Shown: positions 7,581-17,800 of the stretch, in pieces
Position numbering within the stretch: the first letter of the stretch is position 1
How the letters are laid out: each line of letters begins with the position of its first letter
NCBI GenBank assembly: GCA_963836665.1
Contig: CAWIKL010000001.1
Location: forward strand, 496,001-560,000
Direction: 5' to 3'
Origin: JAICSD01 sp963836665
GTDB taxonomy: Bacteria > Acidobacteriota > Vicinamibacteria > Vicinamibacterales > 2-12-FULL-66-21
Length of the DNA: 64,000 nucleotides
The notes under the pieces: generated by a model
Seen by the model: the letters and a program-made list of their open reading frames with translations, nothing else
Told to the model about the DNA's origin: nothing
Databases searched by the model: none
Made by a program: the position numbers and the translations under genes

Positions 7581-9806
7581 ATGTTGAAACGAATCGCTCT
7601 TCCGGCGGCCGCGGTCCTTGCCGCGTCAGCCTTCCTCTCCGCGTCCACGGCCACGTTCTGGACGGTCTCGACGCAGGCCGACTTCCTCAAGGGTGACGTC
7701 GAGAACCTGTCGATCGACAGCGACGGCCGCGTCTTCCTCGGCCCGGCGACGACGCAAGTCGCTGAAACGTCGGCGCCATTCCTGTGGACGCTGCTGGCCG
7801 GTCCCGACGGCACCTTATGGGCCGGGAGCGGCAACGAAGGGCAGGTCCTGAAGATCGCGCGTGATGGCAAGACGTCGACCTTCTTCGACGCGCAGGAAAT
7901 GGAAGTCCACGCCATCGCGCCAGCGCCAGGCGGCGGACTCTACGTCGCGACCTCGCCCGACGGCAAGATCTACCTGGTCGGCGCCGATGGCAGCGCGAAG
8001 ACGTTCTTCGACCCTGACGACAAGTACATCTGGGCGCTGGCCGTCGCTCCCGACGGCGCCCTCTTCGCCGCCACCGGCGAGAAGGGCAACATCTATCGCA
8101 TTGCGCCCGACGGCAAGGGGTCGCTCTTCTACAAGACCAACACGACCAACGTCGTCTCGCTGGCGATCGACAAGGGCGGCAACCTGCTCGCCGGGACCGA
8201 GTCGCCGGGGCGCATCTTCCGCATCGATCGCAACGCCAAGGCCTTCGTCCTGCTCGATTCGTCGTTCAAGGAGATCCACGCGTTGAAACTCGGCGCCGAC
8301 GGGACGATCTACGCGGCGGCGTTCAGCGGCCAGCCGGGGGGAGAGGATCGTTCGGCCCCGGCAATCAGCGTCACACCGGCCGATACTGCCGCCTCGCGAG
8401 CGCCCGTGCCGACGGTGTCCGCCGAAATCACCGGCATCACCGTCGTCGACGCCACCAGCGGTGGCACCGGCGGATCGACGCCCCCGTCGTCGCGGCCGCG
8501 CAATCCGAAGGGGGCGATTTTCCGCATCCGTCCCGATGGGTTGTGGGACACCCTGTGGGAAGCGGCCGACGACTGGCCGTTCGACGTGCTGATCGACAAC
8601 GACGGCTCGTTGCTGGTCGGGACCGGCAAAGAGGGGAAGGTCTTCCGGCTCTCGGGCGATCCGGCGCGCGCAACCCTGCTGCTGCGGGCGGCGGCGCGGC
8701 AGGTCACCGCGCTCGTACGCGATTCAGCGGGACGCATCGTCGCCGCGACCAGCAATCCAGGGAAGGTGTTCGCGCTGTCGTCCGGGCGGGCGCAGAGCGG
8801 CACCTACGAATCGGACGTGCGCGACGCCGGCACCGTGGCGACGTGGGGTGCGATCCGGTGGCGCGCGGCGGCGGCGGCCGGCGAGGTCGAGATCAGCACG
8901 CGCACGGGGAACACGGCGACGCCGGACGAAACGTGGAGCGCGTGGTCGAAGCCTTATGCCGCGTCGGCCGGCGAGAAGATGACGAGCCCGAACGCGCGTT
9001 ACCTGCAATGGCGTGCCGTCCTCAAGCAGAGCGCGGTGCTGACCTCGGTCACTGCCGCTTACCTGCCGCGCAACCTGCGGCCGGTCGTGACCAGTATCAC
9101 CGTGCACCCACCCGGTACGGTGTTCCAGCGTCCCTTCTCCACCGGGGAGCTCGAGATCGCCGGTTTCGAGGAAAACACGTCGGACGGGCGCAGCCAGCAG
9201 CAGCAGAACCAGACGAGCGCGACCCCGAACACGCCGGCGCCGGCGCTCGGCCGCAAGGTTTACCAGAAGGGCCTGCAGACGTTTGTCTGGAAGGCGGAAG
9301 ACGACAACGACGATCGGCTGCAGTACGACGTGTTCTATCGCCGTGAGGGGGAAACCGGCTGGAAGACGCTCAAGCAGGGGCTGTGGGACGCGATCCTCGT
9401 GTGGGATACGACGTCAGTGCCCGACGGCACCTACTACGTGAAAGTCGCCGCGAGTGACGCGCCGTCCAACTCCCCTGACACCGCGCTGACGGGCGACATG
9501 GAGAGCGTCAGCTTCGACGTGGACAACACGCCGCCGGTCATCGAGATTCAGCCGGCGGCGAAGCCGGCCGGCAAGCCGAGCGTGCGGTTCACCGTCCGCG
9601 ACGAGCAATCGGCGGTCTCGCGCGTCGAATATTCGCTCGACGCCAGCCGCTGGCGTGTCGCCTATCCCGTCGACGGGATCGCGGATTCGCGGCGCGAAGA
9701 CTTCGTCATCACGCTGGACGATGGCGATACCGGCCGTTCGGTGATCATCCGGGCGACCGATGCGATGAACAACGTCGCGACGGCGGTCGCGGTCGTTCAA
9801 CGCTGA
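7581..9806 (+). CDS. Exported beta-propeller protein with C-terminal Ig-like region
   Basis: 741 residues from the ATG at 7581, chosen because MLKRIALPAAAVLAASAFLS is a clean signal peptide; a GTG at 7560 would only add seven residues. Residues 50-400 contain repeating blades of the type LWAGSGNEGQVLKIARDGK, LYVATSPDGKIYLVGADG and LLAGTESPGRIFRIDRN, as in NHL/SMP-30 propellers. The C-terminal third contains VFYRREGETGWKTL and DNTPPVIEIQPA, resembling fibronectin or Ig-like folds. It follows the S55 peptidase by about 40 bp and may be co-transcribed. The function is unknown; a periplasmic or surface role is inferred. Confidence 0.75.
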   Translation: MLKRIALPAAAVLAASAFLSASTATFWTVSTQADFLKGDVENLSIDSDGRVFLGPATTQVAETSAPFLWTLLAGPDGTLWAGSGNEGQVLKIARDGKTSTFFDAQEMEVHAIAPAPGGGLYVATSPDGKIYLVGADGSAKTFFDPDDKYIWALAVAPDGALFAATGEKGNIYRIAPDGKGSLFYKTNTTNVVSLAIDKGGNLLAGTESPGRIFRIDRNAKAFVLLDSSFKEIHALKLGADGTIYAAAFSGQPGGEDRSAPAISVTPADTAASRAPVPTVSAEITGITVVDATSGGTGGSTPPSSRPRNPKGAIFRIRPDGLWDTLWEAADDWPFDVLIDNDGSLLVGTGKEGKVFRLSGDPARATLLLRAAARQVTALVRDSAGRIVAATSNPGKVFALSSGRAQSGTYESDVRDAGTVATWGAIRWRAAAAAGEVEISTRTGNTATPDETWSAWSKPYAASAGEKMTSPNARYLQWRAVLKQSAVLTSVTAAYLPRNLRPVVTSITVHPPGTVFQRPFSTGELEIAGFEENTSDGRSQQQQNQTSATPNTPAPALGRKVYQKGLQTFVWKAEDDNDDRLQYDVFYRREGETGWKTLKQGLWDAILVWDTTSVPDGTYYVKVAASDAPSNSPDTALTGDMESVSFDVDNTPPVIEIQPAAKPAGKPSVRFTVRDEQSAVSRVEYSLDASRWRVAYPVDGIADSRREDFVITLDDGDTGRSVIIRATDAMNNVATAVAVVQR

Positions 9807-9819
9807 GCATTTTCGTGCG

Positions 9820-10587
9820 CTAGCTGCCGACGACGCGCGAGCGCGCGATGGCGGGCTTGACGGTCACGTGCTCGACCACCCACACCATGCTGACCGCCAT
9901 CGGATCGGCCCCGTAGCGGGCCGGTTCGAAGCGGCCGCGCGTGATCTCGGAGATGAGCGCCGCGACCTGGCGGCTGCCGCGGCTCTCGCCGAGCGCCTGC
10001 ATCGCGGCGATGTCACCGTTGCGAGTGACGATTGCGGCAAAGGCGAGCATCTGTTCAGCGCCCTGGCCAGAGCGCTCGAGTGAGGCGTTGATGACGCCGT
10101 CTTCGGGCACCGACGGCGCCTGGACGGCAAGCCCGTCAATTCCTGCGGGATTCAGATCCGAACCGGGGACGGCCGACACCATCGCCAGCAGCGCGCGCAG
10201 CGAATCGTCGCGCTCCGGCGAGGCGAAGCGCAGCATCCCGAGCACGATGGCGCCGACGACCAGCGTCGCCGCGGTGGACGCGAGCGCGATCCACACGAGG
10301 TGCATGTCGTCGAACATCCGGCGGATCTGCGCTGCCCACGCCTGGTTGGCCTCCGCACGCATCCGGCTGATCACGCCGGGCGTCAGGCCGGTCCAGTCAT
10401 CGGCAGGGCCGGGCGCCGCGCCAAGGCGGAGCGCCGCCGACACGTCGCGATACCCGGCGAGCTCTGCCTGGCAGGCGTCGCAGGCGTAGACATGGCTCTG
10501 GACCGCGATCCGATCCTGCACGCTCAGTTCGTCGTCATGAAACGCGGCGAGCCGCCTCCGTACCGCCGCGCAGGTCAGTACGTTCAT
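9820..10587 (-). CDS. Membrane anti-sigma factor (zinc-finger zf-HC2 type)
   Basis: 255 residues. The N-terminus MNVLTCAAVRRRLAAFHDDE then HVYACDACQAELAGY has the His-x3-Cys-x2-Cys arrangement of the anti-sigma zinc-binding domain that masks an ECF sigma factor. One membrane segment, WIALASTAATLVVGAIVLGM, is near residue 110, followed by a presumably periplasmic sensor part. The ATG at 10587 overlaps the sigma gene stop (ATGA), so the two are translationally coupled. The frame stays open further upstream, but only as a shadow of the sigma gene. Confidence 0.88.
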   Translation of the reverse strand: MNVLTCAAVRRRLAAFHDDELSVQDRIAVQSHVYACDACQAELAGYRDVSAALRLGAAPGPADDWTGLTPGVISRMRAEANQAWAAQIRRMFDDMHLVWIALASTAATLVVGAIVLGMLRFASPERDDSLRALLAMVSAVPGSDLNPAGIDGLAVQAPSVPEDGVINASLERSGQGAEQMLAFAAIVTRNGDIAAMQALGESRGSRQVAALISEITRGRFEPARYGADPMAVSMVWVVEHVTVKPAIARSRVVGS

Positions 10588-11198
10588 ACGTCCCTCAGCT
10601 GCGCGCGCAGCCCTTCGCGGGCGCGCGCAAGCCGCGATTTCACGGTGCCAACGGCGATGCCGAGCGAGAAGCCGATCTCGTCGTAGCTCAGGCCGTCGAT
10701 CTCCCGGAGCACGATCGCAGTCTTCTGATCGAAGGGCAGGCGGTCGAGCGCGACGCGAATCCTTTCGGCGAGCTGTTTCTGGCCGACCAGCCGGTCGGGG
10801 CCGTGATCGTGCGTTTCGGCCAGTTCTCCGTGGTCCTGGATGTGCTGGTCGAGCGAGACTTGCTGTGCGCGATGGCGCCGCCGCCACCAGCGCTGCCGGT
10901 TCCGGGCCTGGTTGACGACGATGCGATAGATCCAGGTGCGCAGGCTGGAATGGCCGCGGAAGGCCTGAATGGTGCGGAAGACGCGCAGGAACACTTCCTG
11001 CGAGAGGTCGAGCGCTTCGTTGTGGTCGTTGAGGAGGTTCAGCGAGAGCTGATAGACCATGCGCTGATGCTCGCTGACAAGTTCCGCGCAGGCGTCTTCG
11101 TCACGCGCCGCGCACCGCTGAATCAGCAGGGCCTCGCGCCCACCAACGTCACTCCAGGTAATGGCTCGAACGGGCTTCACCGATAGCTCACCACCCAT
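10584..11198 (-). CDS. ECF RNA polymerase sigma factor (RpoE-like)
   Basis: 204 residues with both sigma domains. Region 2 contains ACAELVSEHQRMVYQLSLNL and EALDLSQEVFLRVFR, and region 2.4 reads RTWIYRIVVNQARNRQR. Region 4 has LPFDQKTAIVLREIDGLSYDEIG and the helix-turn-helix end VGTVKSRLARAREGLRAQL. Size and order fit a group IV sigma. Its partner anti-sigma overlaps downstream. The regulon cannot be read from the window. Confidence 0.93.
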   Translation of the reverse strand: MGGELSVKPVRAITWSDVGGREALLIQRCAARDEDACAELVSEHQRMVYQLSLNLLNDHNEALDLSQEVFLRVFRTIQAFRGHSSLRTWIYRIVVNQARNRQRWWRRRHRAQQVSLDQHIQDHGELAETHDHGPDRLVGQKQLAERIRVALDRLPFDQKTAIVLREIDGLSYDEIGFSLGIAVGTVKSRLARAREGLRAQLRDV

Positions 11199-11263
11199 CG
11201 TAGCACCTACCTCCGCTTACCTCTTAGATACCGGCACGCGGGGAAAGTTCCCCACCTGTTACC

Positions 11264-12661
11264 ATGGACGCTGTGAAGCGGATCCTGGCCGGGATCGTCC
11301 TGCTGGCGCTGACCGGTGCCGCCGTTTATGGCTACACCCTGAGCGAACGGGAGCGAACCTATCGCCGGAAGATTGCCGAGGGAGACGCGTCGCTGGCGCG
11401 CGACAATACCGCCGCGGCGATCGAAGCCTTCAGTGGGGCGATTACCCTCAAGCCCGACTCGATGTTGGGTTACCTCAGACGCGGCCAAACGTATCGACGA
11501 CGAGGCGAGCTAGTGGCGGCGATCCGGGATCTGCGGCAGGCCTCCGAGATCGATCCGACGGCGACGGCGCCGCTCGAGGAGCTCGGCGATGCGCTGCTGG
11601 CCGACACTCCCCACCGCTATGCGTCGGCGGCCGAACACTACGCCGCCTACGTCCGGCTCGACAACCGGGCCCCTCGCGTGCTGTACAAGCTGGCCTTCGC
11701 CCGGTACAACGACGGCCACCTCAACGACGCCATCGAGGCGCTCCAGCAGTCAATCGCCCTCGACAACCGGTCGGCCGAGGCGCACTACCTGCTCGGACTC
11801 TGCGAGCGCGACGCGCAGCAGCCTGAAGCGGCGCGCCAGTCCATCGAGCATTCCATCGAGCTACAGCCGGGACTGCTGCACGCCCGTGAGGAGCTCGCCG
11901 ATCTCTACGGCGCGATGGGACGAACCGAGCCGCGGCTGGCGCAGTTAGAGGTGTTGTCGGCACTGGATCCGCGCCCGACGCGCGAGATCGCGCTCGGGCT
12001 CGCCTACTTCCGCGCGGGCCAGACGGAGCGCGCCGTGATCACGCTCAGCCATGCCGCCGAACACTATCCCGACCAGCCGTACGCGTATGTCGCACTGGGG
12101 CGCGTGTGGCTCGAGATCGCGCAGGCGCGGCACGACCGGGTCGCGCTGAACAAGGCACTCGAAGCGCTCGAAGGGGCGGTTGGCAACGACGACAGCAGCG
12201 AGGCGTTGATGCTGTTCGGGCGCGCCCTGCTGCTCGCCTCCGACGCCGAGAGCGCGGAGCGGATGCTCCAGGGCGCCACGCGCAAGCAGCCGATCGACCT
12301 GCTGGCGTTCTATTACCTCAGCGAGGCGGCCGAGCGGCTCGGCCATTTCGCCGACGCGCGACAGGCGCTGCTCGACTACGCCGCGCTCCGCGGTGACGAG
12401 CCGGAGGCGCGCAAGCGGAGCGCCGAGGCGGCGCGGCTCGGCGACCTGTCGCTGCGATCGAACGATCCCGTGGGCGCCGCCGGGTATTTCCTCAAGGCCT
12501 CTGAGGAGGCGCCGAGCGATGCCGGCCTCCTTGCCCGCGCCGCCGACGCCCAGCTACGCGCCGGCGACCGCGATACCGCGCGGGGCACCGTCGCCCGTGC
12601 TCTGGAGAAGGATCCACGCAATGCCCTCGCGCTGTCGGTGCTCTGGCGCGCGTCGCGCTGA
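11264..12661 (+). CDS. Exported or membrane-anchored TPR-repeat protein
   Basis: 465 residues. An N-terminal hydrophobic segment (RILAGIVLLALTGAAVYGYTL) looks like an uncleaved anchor or signal. From residue 40 to the end it is a chain of tetratricopeptide repeats, for example AIEAFSGAITLKPDSMLGYL, SAEAHYLLGLCERDAQQPEA and AYVALGRVWLEIAQAR. TPR arrays act as protein-binding scaffolds, and no catalytic domain is seen. The gene is divergent from the sigma factor (65-bp gap) and convergent with the split sigma-54 activator. Confidence 0.8.
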   Translation: MDAVKRILAGIVLLALTGAAVYGYTLSERERTYRRKIAEGDASLARDNTAAAIEAFSGAITLKPDSMLGYLRRGQTYRRRGELVAAIRDLRQASEIDPTATAPLEELGDALLADTPHRYASAAEHYAAYVRLDNRAPRVLYKLAFARYNDGHLNDAIEALQQSIALDNRSAEAHYLLGLCERDAQQPEAARQSIEHSIELQPGLLHAREELADLYGAMGRTEPRLAQLEVLSALDPRPTREIALGLAYFRAGQTERAVITLSHAAEHYPDQPYAYVALGRVWLEIAQARHDRVALNKALEALEGAVGNDDSSEALMLFGRALLLASDAESAERMLQGATRKQPIDLLAFYYLSEAAERLGHFADARQALLDYAALRGDEPEARKRSAEAARLGDLSLRSNDPVGAAGYFLKASEEAPSDAGLLARAADAQLRAGDRDTARGTVARALEKDPRNALALSVLWRASR

Positions 12662-12670
12662 GAACGTGCA

Positions 12671-13510
12671 CTAACGGTCCAGACCCAGCCTGATCATGAT
12701 CTTCATCAGGCGCTGACGACTCAGGCCGAGCTGCTCAGCGGCCACTGATCGGCGCCCGCCGGCCCGGGCGAGCGCCGCCCGCATGAAGCGGCGATCGAAG
12801 TCGCGCCGGGCGTCATCGTAGGTGAGGCTGGCCCGCTGCGCCTCCTGCGCGACGCGCGACGGTAACAGCGCGACGGGGACACGGCCGCGCCGCGGCGCGT
12901 GAACGGCGAGCGATGCGATCACGTTCTGCAGCTCGCGCACGTTGCCCGGCCAGTCGTAACGCGTCAGCGCGGCGACGGTCTCGTCGCCGAGGACGGCGCG
13001 GGTGCCGACGCGTCCGGCCGCCTCGCTCCAGATGCGCTCCGCCAGCCACGGAATGTCTTCGACCCGCTCGCGCAGCGGCGGAACGGCGATGCGGACCACG
13101 TCGAGGCGGAAGCGCAGGTCGGCGCGGAAGCGGCCCGCCTGTACCTCATGCTCGAGCGACTGGTTGGTAGCGGCGACGACGCGCACGTCGACGTGGCGCG
13201 CGAGATTCTCGCCGACGCGACGGACCTCACCCTCTTGCAGGACGCGCAGCAGCTTGGCCTGGGCACGCGGCGAGAGTTCCCCCACCTCGTCGAGAAACAA
13301 CGTGCCCTGGTCGGCGTCTTCGAAGAGGCCGGCGCGCTCGTTCATCGCACCCGTGAAGGCGCCCCGCGCGTGGCCGAACAGTTCCGCCTCGAGGAGGTCG
13401 TCAGTCAGCGCGGCACAGTTCAGCGCGTAGAAGCGCCGGGCCCGGCGCGGGCCCCGTGCGTGGATCGCGCGGGCGACGAGCTCCTTTCCGGATCCGCTCT
13501 CGCCCTCGAT
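12671..13510 (-). pseudogene. 3' part of an island-split sigma-54-dependent regulator
   Basis: This 279-codon stretch holds the C-terminal two thirds of a sigma-54 AAA+ domain and a DNA-binding end: Walker A GESGSGKELVARAIH, the sigma-54 loop GAFTGA, Walker B GTLFLDEVGEL, RVVAATNQ, RFRADLRFRL, the PLRERVEDIP arginine-finger region, DWPGNVRELQN, and a Fis-type helix-turn-helix (SVAAEQLGLSRQRLMKIMIR). It has no start of its own; the frame hits a TAG at 13519-13517, seven bases inside the island. The missing 5' part is at 51554-53922. It is broken by insertion, not by decay. Confidence 0.93.
13503..13510. repeat. attL core (CCCTCGAT)
   Basis: Left copy of the 8-bp repeat bounding the island. 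Left of it is host sequence coding for ESGSGK; right of it is island sequence. The flanking bases (G versus A on one side, C versus T on the other) differ from the other copy, so the identity is exactly 8 bp. Confidence 0.9.
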
Positions 13511-13636
13511 CGCTCGCTAACAGGACAAGGAGGCTCGTGATTAACCTGCCCGCGAATGCCCTCCCGCCTCGGCACCGGGCGAGAACCGGGTGACCCACGT
13601 TGGAACACGCCTAAACCCATCCATAAGAGAGGGACG

Positions 13637-14590
13637 ATGCCGCGACGACGAACTCCCCAAACCTCCCTTCCCCGCCGGCTCGATCGCCGCCGCGGAAGGG
13701 GCAACGCCACAGATGCGCAACACCGACCCCGCCGTGGGCGTCCCGGCCAAGTCGAGGCGATCGCCAAGCGCCGCGCGCTGGCCCTCGAACTGCGGAAGGC
13801 CGGCGGCTCGTACCGCGCAATCGCCCAGCGGCTCGGTGTCGACGTCCACACGGTGCACGGCGATGTCACGGCCGAACTCGCCGACCTCCGGACGACGACC
13901 GTCGGCCGCGCGGAGGAGCTGCGCGACCTGGAGCTGCACCGCCTCGACCAGATGACCGCTGGCCTCTGGCCGCCGATCCGAGCGGGGAGCCCGCCCGCGG
14001 TGACGGCCGCAGTTCGCGTCAGCGAGCGCCGGGCACGGCTGCTCGGCCTGGATGCACCCGTCGTCACGAAAAATGAACTCACCGGCGCGCTGTCTGTGAC
14101 CGCGGAGAGGCTCGCCGCCGAGCGGGAACTGTTCGGCAAGTTGGACGTCCACCAGCTGGAGGTCTTGGCCGCGGAGAGCCAGGCCCTGATCGACAAGGCG
14201 ATGGCGATGGTGAAATCAAACGCCGGGACCGGCGCCGACGCGGCGCCGGAGGACAGCGTGAGCAGCGACGCGCGCGGCCTGACGTACTTCGGCACCGACG
14301 TCGCTCGTTCCGGCAACGGGGCGCAGCCAGTCGCGGACGGCGCTCACACGTGCAGAAGCCTGGTGCTAGTGGGCGCCTCGTCGGCGACTGTCGCCTCCGT
14401 GACCGACGTCGCGACTGGAGAGACGGCCGACAAGTCGACGCCTCCGGCGGTCACTGACGAAGAGGACGCGGCGCATGCGAACCCCGCGGCGCGAGACACG
14501 AATGCCGACGTGGGCCCCAACGAACCTTCGTCGACGCGCCGGCAACGCGGGCGCGTCGTACAGCTGTTGACGCCCGAGAAGTCGAACTAG
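13637..14590 (+). CDS. Helix-turn-helix protein resembling phage terminase small subunits
   Basis: 317 residues from the ATG at 13637, which has GAGAGGGA 3 bases upstream. After a basic, Arg-rich start, residues 45-75 form a helix-turn-helix (ALELRKAGGSYRAIAQRLGV then DVHTVHGDV), followed by acidic and helical segments (EELRDLELHRLDQM, VSERRARLLGL). This layout resembles terminase small subunits or phage HTH proteins, but no large terminase is present, so the function is open. The last third is low-complexity and rich in Thr, Ala and Asp. It is the first gene inside the left end. A fragment of a related gene recurs near 20.27 kb. Confidence 0.55.
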   Translation: MPRRRTPQTSLPRRLDRRRGRGNATDAQHRPRRGRPGQVEAIAKRRALALELRKAGGSYRAIAQRLGVDVHTVHGDVTAELADLRTTTVGRAEELRDLELHRLDQMTAGLWPPIRAGSPPAVTAAVRVSERRARLLGLDAPVVTKNELTGALSVTAERLAAERELFGKLDVHQLEVLAAESQALIDKAMAMVKSNAGTGADAAPEDSVSSDARGLTYFGTDVARSGNGAQPVADGAHTCRSLVLVGASSATVASVTDVATGETADKSTPPAVTDEEDAAHANPAARDTNADVGPNEPSSTRRQRGRVVQLLTPEKSN

Positions 14591-14885
14591 GGTTGCCTCC
14601 GACGCGCTCCGCGGGTCGTGTCCCTTGACACGGAGATGCTGCGCCCAGCAACAGATTCGGGGCTCCGACGTCGTCGCCTTGCTGACAAGGTGATCGCCCG
14701 GACGTGAACGTGCTCGCCCGCGGCCAGGCCGTCGTGGGCTACGGCGGCGCCGCCCACTGCTTAACCACCTCTCCCGAGCCCAGAGGCCTTGCGCAGCTCA
14801 GCCGTTCCTGGGGTAGTGTATCCCCCGCGCAAGAACACGGTGGGAGCCGCCCAGAGCGGCACCTTCCTGATCCGGGTGAGGAACG
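14591..14885. other. Intergenic stretch
   Basis: 295 bp between the helix-turn-helix gene and the beta-helix gene. A short open frame at 14704-14889 has no family likeness. The beta-helix start has a possible Shine-Dalgarno (GTGAGGAACG) just before it. Nothing else was recognised. Confidence 0.5.
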
Positions 14886-17800
14886 ATGAGAAGCGTGCGG
14901 TGTGGCGTGATCCTGTGTCTGGCCCTTCTCGGATCTGTGTCTGTCCGCGGGCAGACGACGCTCAACCTGTCGCAGGATCTCGTGGCGCTCGGGATCGCCG
15001 CGACAAACATGGTCCCGAACCAGCCGTCGGTCGATGCGGGACCACTGTTCGTGGCCGGCGTCAACTACGCGAAGGCGCACGGCATATCGACGGTCGTCGC
15101 CGATCCGGGCGCCTACTACTTTCTCAGCGAGGCGCAGCCGTTCGTGTCCGTTTCCCTCAACCAGGTTTCAAACCTCACGATCGATTTCCAGGGCGCCGAC
15201 CTGTATTTCGCCACCGTCAACTACGGTCTCGTCTTTTCGGCCTGCTCCAACCTGATTGTCGAGAACTTCACCATCGACCGCCTGCAGCCCGGCTACACCC
15301 AGCTGCAGGTCACCTCCGTCGACCCGAGTCTCCGGCAGATCAAGTTCACGGTGCAGCCCGGCTGGCAGAGCCCGACGGCGCTCAATGCCCTGCTCAACAA
15401 TCCCGCCATCGTGTTTGCGAACCCCGCGCAAACCGACGTCTTCGTCTTCCGCAACGGTGGGCTGTGGGACAACTTCACCCCGATGCCGGTGCTGCAACCC
15501 TTCAACGATGACCACCTGGTCATTGGACCCAGCAACTTCGTCACGAGCGCGATCCTCGCCTCTATTCACCCTGGCGACATCGCCGTGCTGCGCGTCCGGG
15601 TCGGCGTCAGCGCGATCCTTGCCGACTGCACCTCCTGCACGTTCCGCAATATCCGGATTTATTCGGGATTGACTGGCATCGACTTGATGGGACCCTCCTC
15701 CTCATCCGTCCTGGAACGCGTCTACGTCATGCCGAGACCAGGCACCGATCGCCTGGTCAGCACGCTGGCCGACGGGATCACGGTGACCCAGCCCGGGCCG
15801 AACAACACCGTGCGCCTGTCCCGCGTCATCCGTTCGCTGGACGACGGCATCTCTCCCCACACCTGGGTCTGGGGCTCCGTTCAGAGCGTCGCCTCCGCAC
15901 GCACGGCCGTCATTACCGCGGCGGGCGTCACCGCGCTTGGGCAGTCGCGGCCATTGCCGGTCGGATCCAGCGTCGCCCTCCAGCGCGCCAGCGACGGTGT
16001 GATCCTTGGGAGCGCGGTGGTCACCGCCGAGTCACCGATTACGACCGTCAGCGGCGTCAACCAGATCACGGTCATGTTCGACCGCGATCTGCCCGCCAAC
16101 GTCACCGGCGCGTACATCTACGCCACCGACCCCTCGTGGCGAGGCGACGGGCTGCGCCTGGAGCGCAACACCGTCCAGCAAGGCTCCGGAAGAGGCATGA
16201 GCCTCTGGGGCCTGATAAATACCACGGTGTCTGGTAACTACTTCCGCCGCACGGCCGAGAGTGCCGTTCATCTGAGCCACACCTTTGGCTCCGTGGACTG
16301 GCTGACGCCCCCCCTCGTGGGCATCACCCTCGCCAACAATGTGATCGAGGGCACGCCTACTGAATTTGACGGGCAGGCCAATCTGGAATTGGCGGCGATT
16401 GAAGTCAACGCCTTTGCCCCCAACTTCTCGATGATGCCCTCCAGTCCGAACCAGAACCTGACCTTCACCGGGAACTTCATCGCGAACGCCGCGCGCTCGG
16501 CGTTCTCCATCGGCAACACGACCGGCGCGAACGTCACCAATAACTACCTCCTCCATCCGAATAGCCATCCCCGTCAGGATCGGGCGACCAACCAGAATGC
16601 GTCCGATTTTCTGCTGCCGATTGCCATCGAGAACTCGGTCAATGTCTCAACAACCAGCAACCCCGTCGATACCACCTCCGGGCAGGTGTGGGTCACCGAC
16701 ACGCAGTACCGCGAATTAGCCGCGTACCTCCCCGGGAATACGATCCGCCTGAATGCCTACAACCTCGGCGCGCTCGCGAGCCCGACCGCGACGCTCACCG
16801 ATGCCGACGGCGTCAACCGGCCGATCACCATCCAGAGCACGACTTCGCACGCGCTCGACGTGCAGATTCCGGCCGGCGCCGCGCTCGGCGGCGCCCATGT
16901 GACGCTCACGTCGGGCGGGACGCAATACTTCGGCACGTTGTTCATCGACAGTCAGGACAACATTCCCGCCGTCAACGGCTGTGCCTATGAAGTGTCGCCC
17001 TCGTCGCTGACGGTGCCGGGGACGGCGACGACCCTGCCGATGCTCGTGGTGACGCAAGCGGGCTGCAGCTACCAGGTGCTGACGTCGGACGCGTTCGTGA
17101 CGCCGGGGTCAGGAGGCACCGGCACCGGGGTGATCTCGGTGGGATTCGCAGCCAACAACGGCGCCGCTCGCACCGCCACAATTGAGGTCGCGGGCCAACC
17201 CTTCACGATCAGCCAGAGCAGCGAGGAAGCCCCGGTCGCCTCGGATCTCAGTCTCGATACGCCGACGGGCGGCGCAGTCTCGACGCCGGTGCTCATTGCG
17301 GGCTGGGCGCTGAACCGCCACGCCACGTCGGGCACTGGCGTCGATGCCATCCATCTCTACCTCACGCCGGCCGGAGGGCCCACGACGTTCCTCGGCGTCG
17401 CCACCTACGGCGCGGCGCGCGCCGACATCGCTGCCCTCTACGGGTCGCAATTCACGAATAGCGGCTTCACCTTCAGCGTCAGCGGTTTGGCGCCGGGCAC
17501 CTACACCCTGACCGCCTTCGCGCACAACGCGATGACCAACACCTTCGACGCAAATCGCAGTGTGACGTTCGCCGTGATCCGGCCGGTCACCAGTCCGCAC
17601 ATCGCGATCGATACGCCGACGCCCAACCAGACCGTCACCTCGGCCTTCGAGGTTGGCGGCTGGCTGCTCGACGCCGGGGCACCCACCGGTACGGGGGTCG
17701 ACGACGTGAAGATCTACGTGCAGCTCCCGGGCGGGCCCGCGCCTGGCGTGTTCATCGGCCACGGCCGCCTCGGCCTGCCGCGCGCTGACGTCGGAGCGAT

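Noticed and set aside
14704..14889. 61-residue open frame before the beta-helix gene
   Set aside because: No ribosome site, no recognisable motif, and it overlaps the next start.
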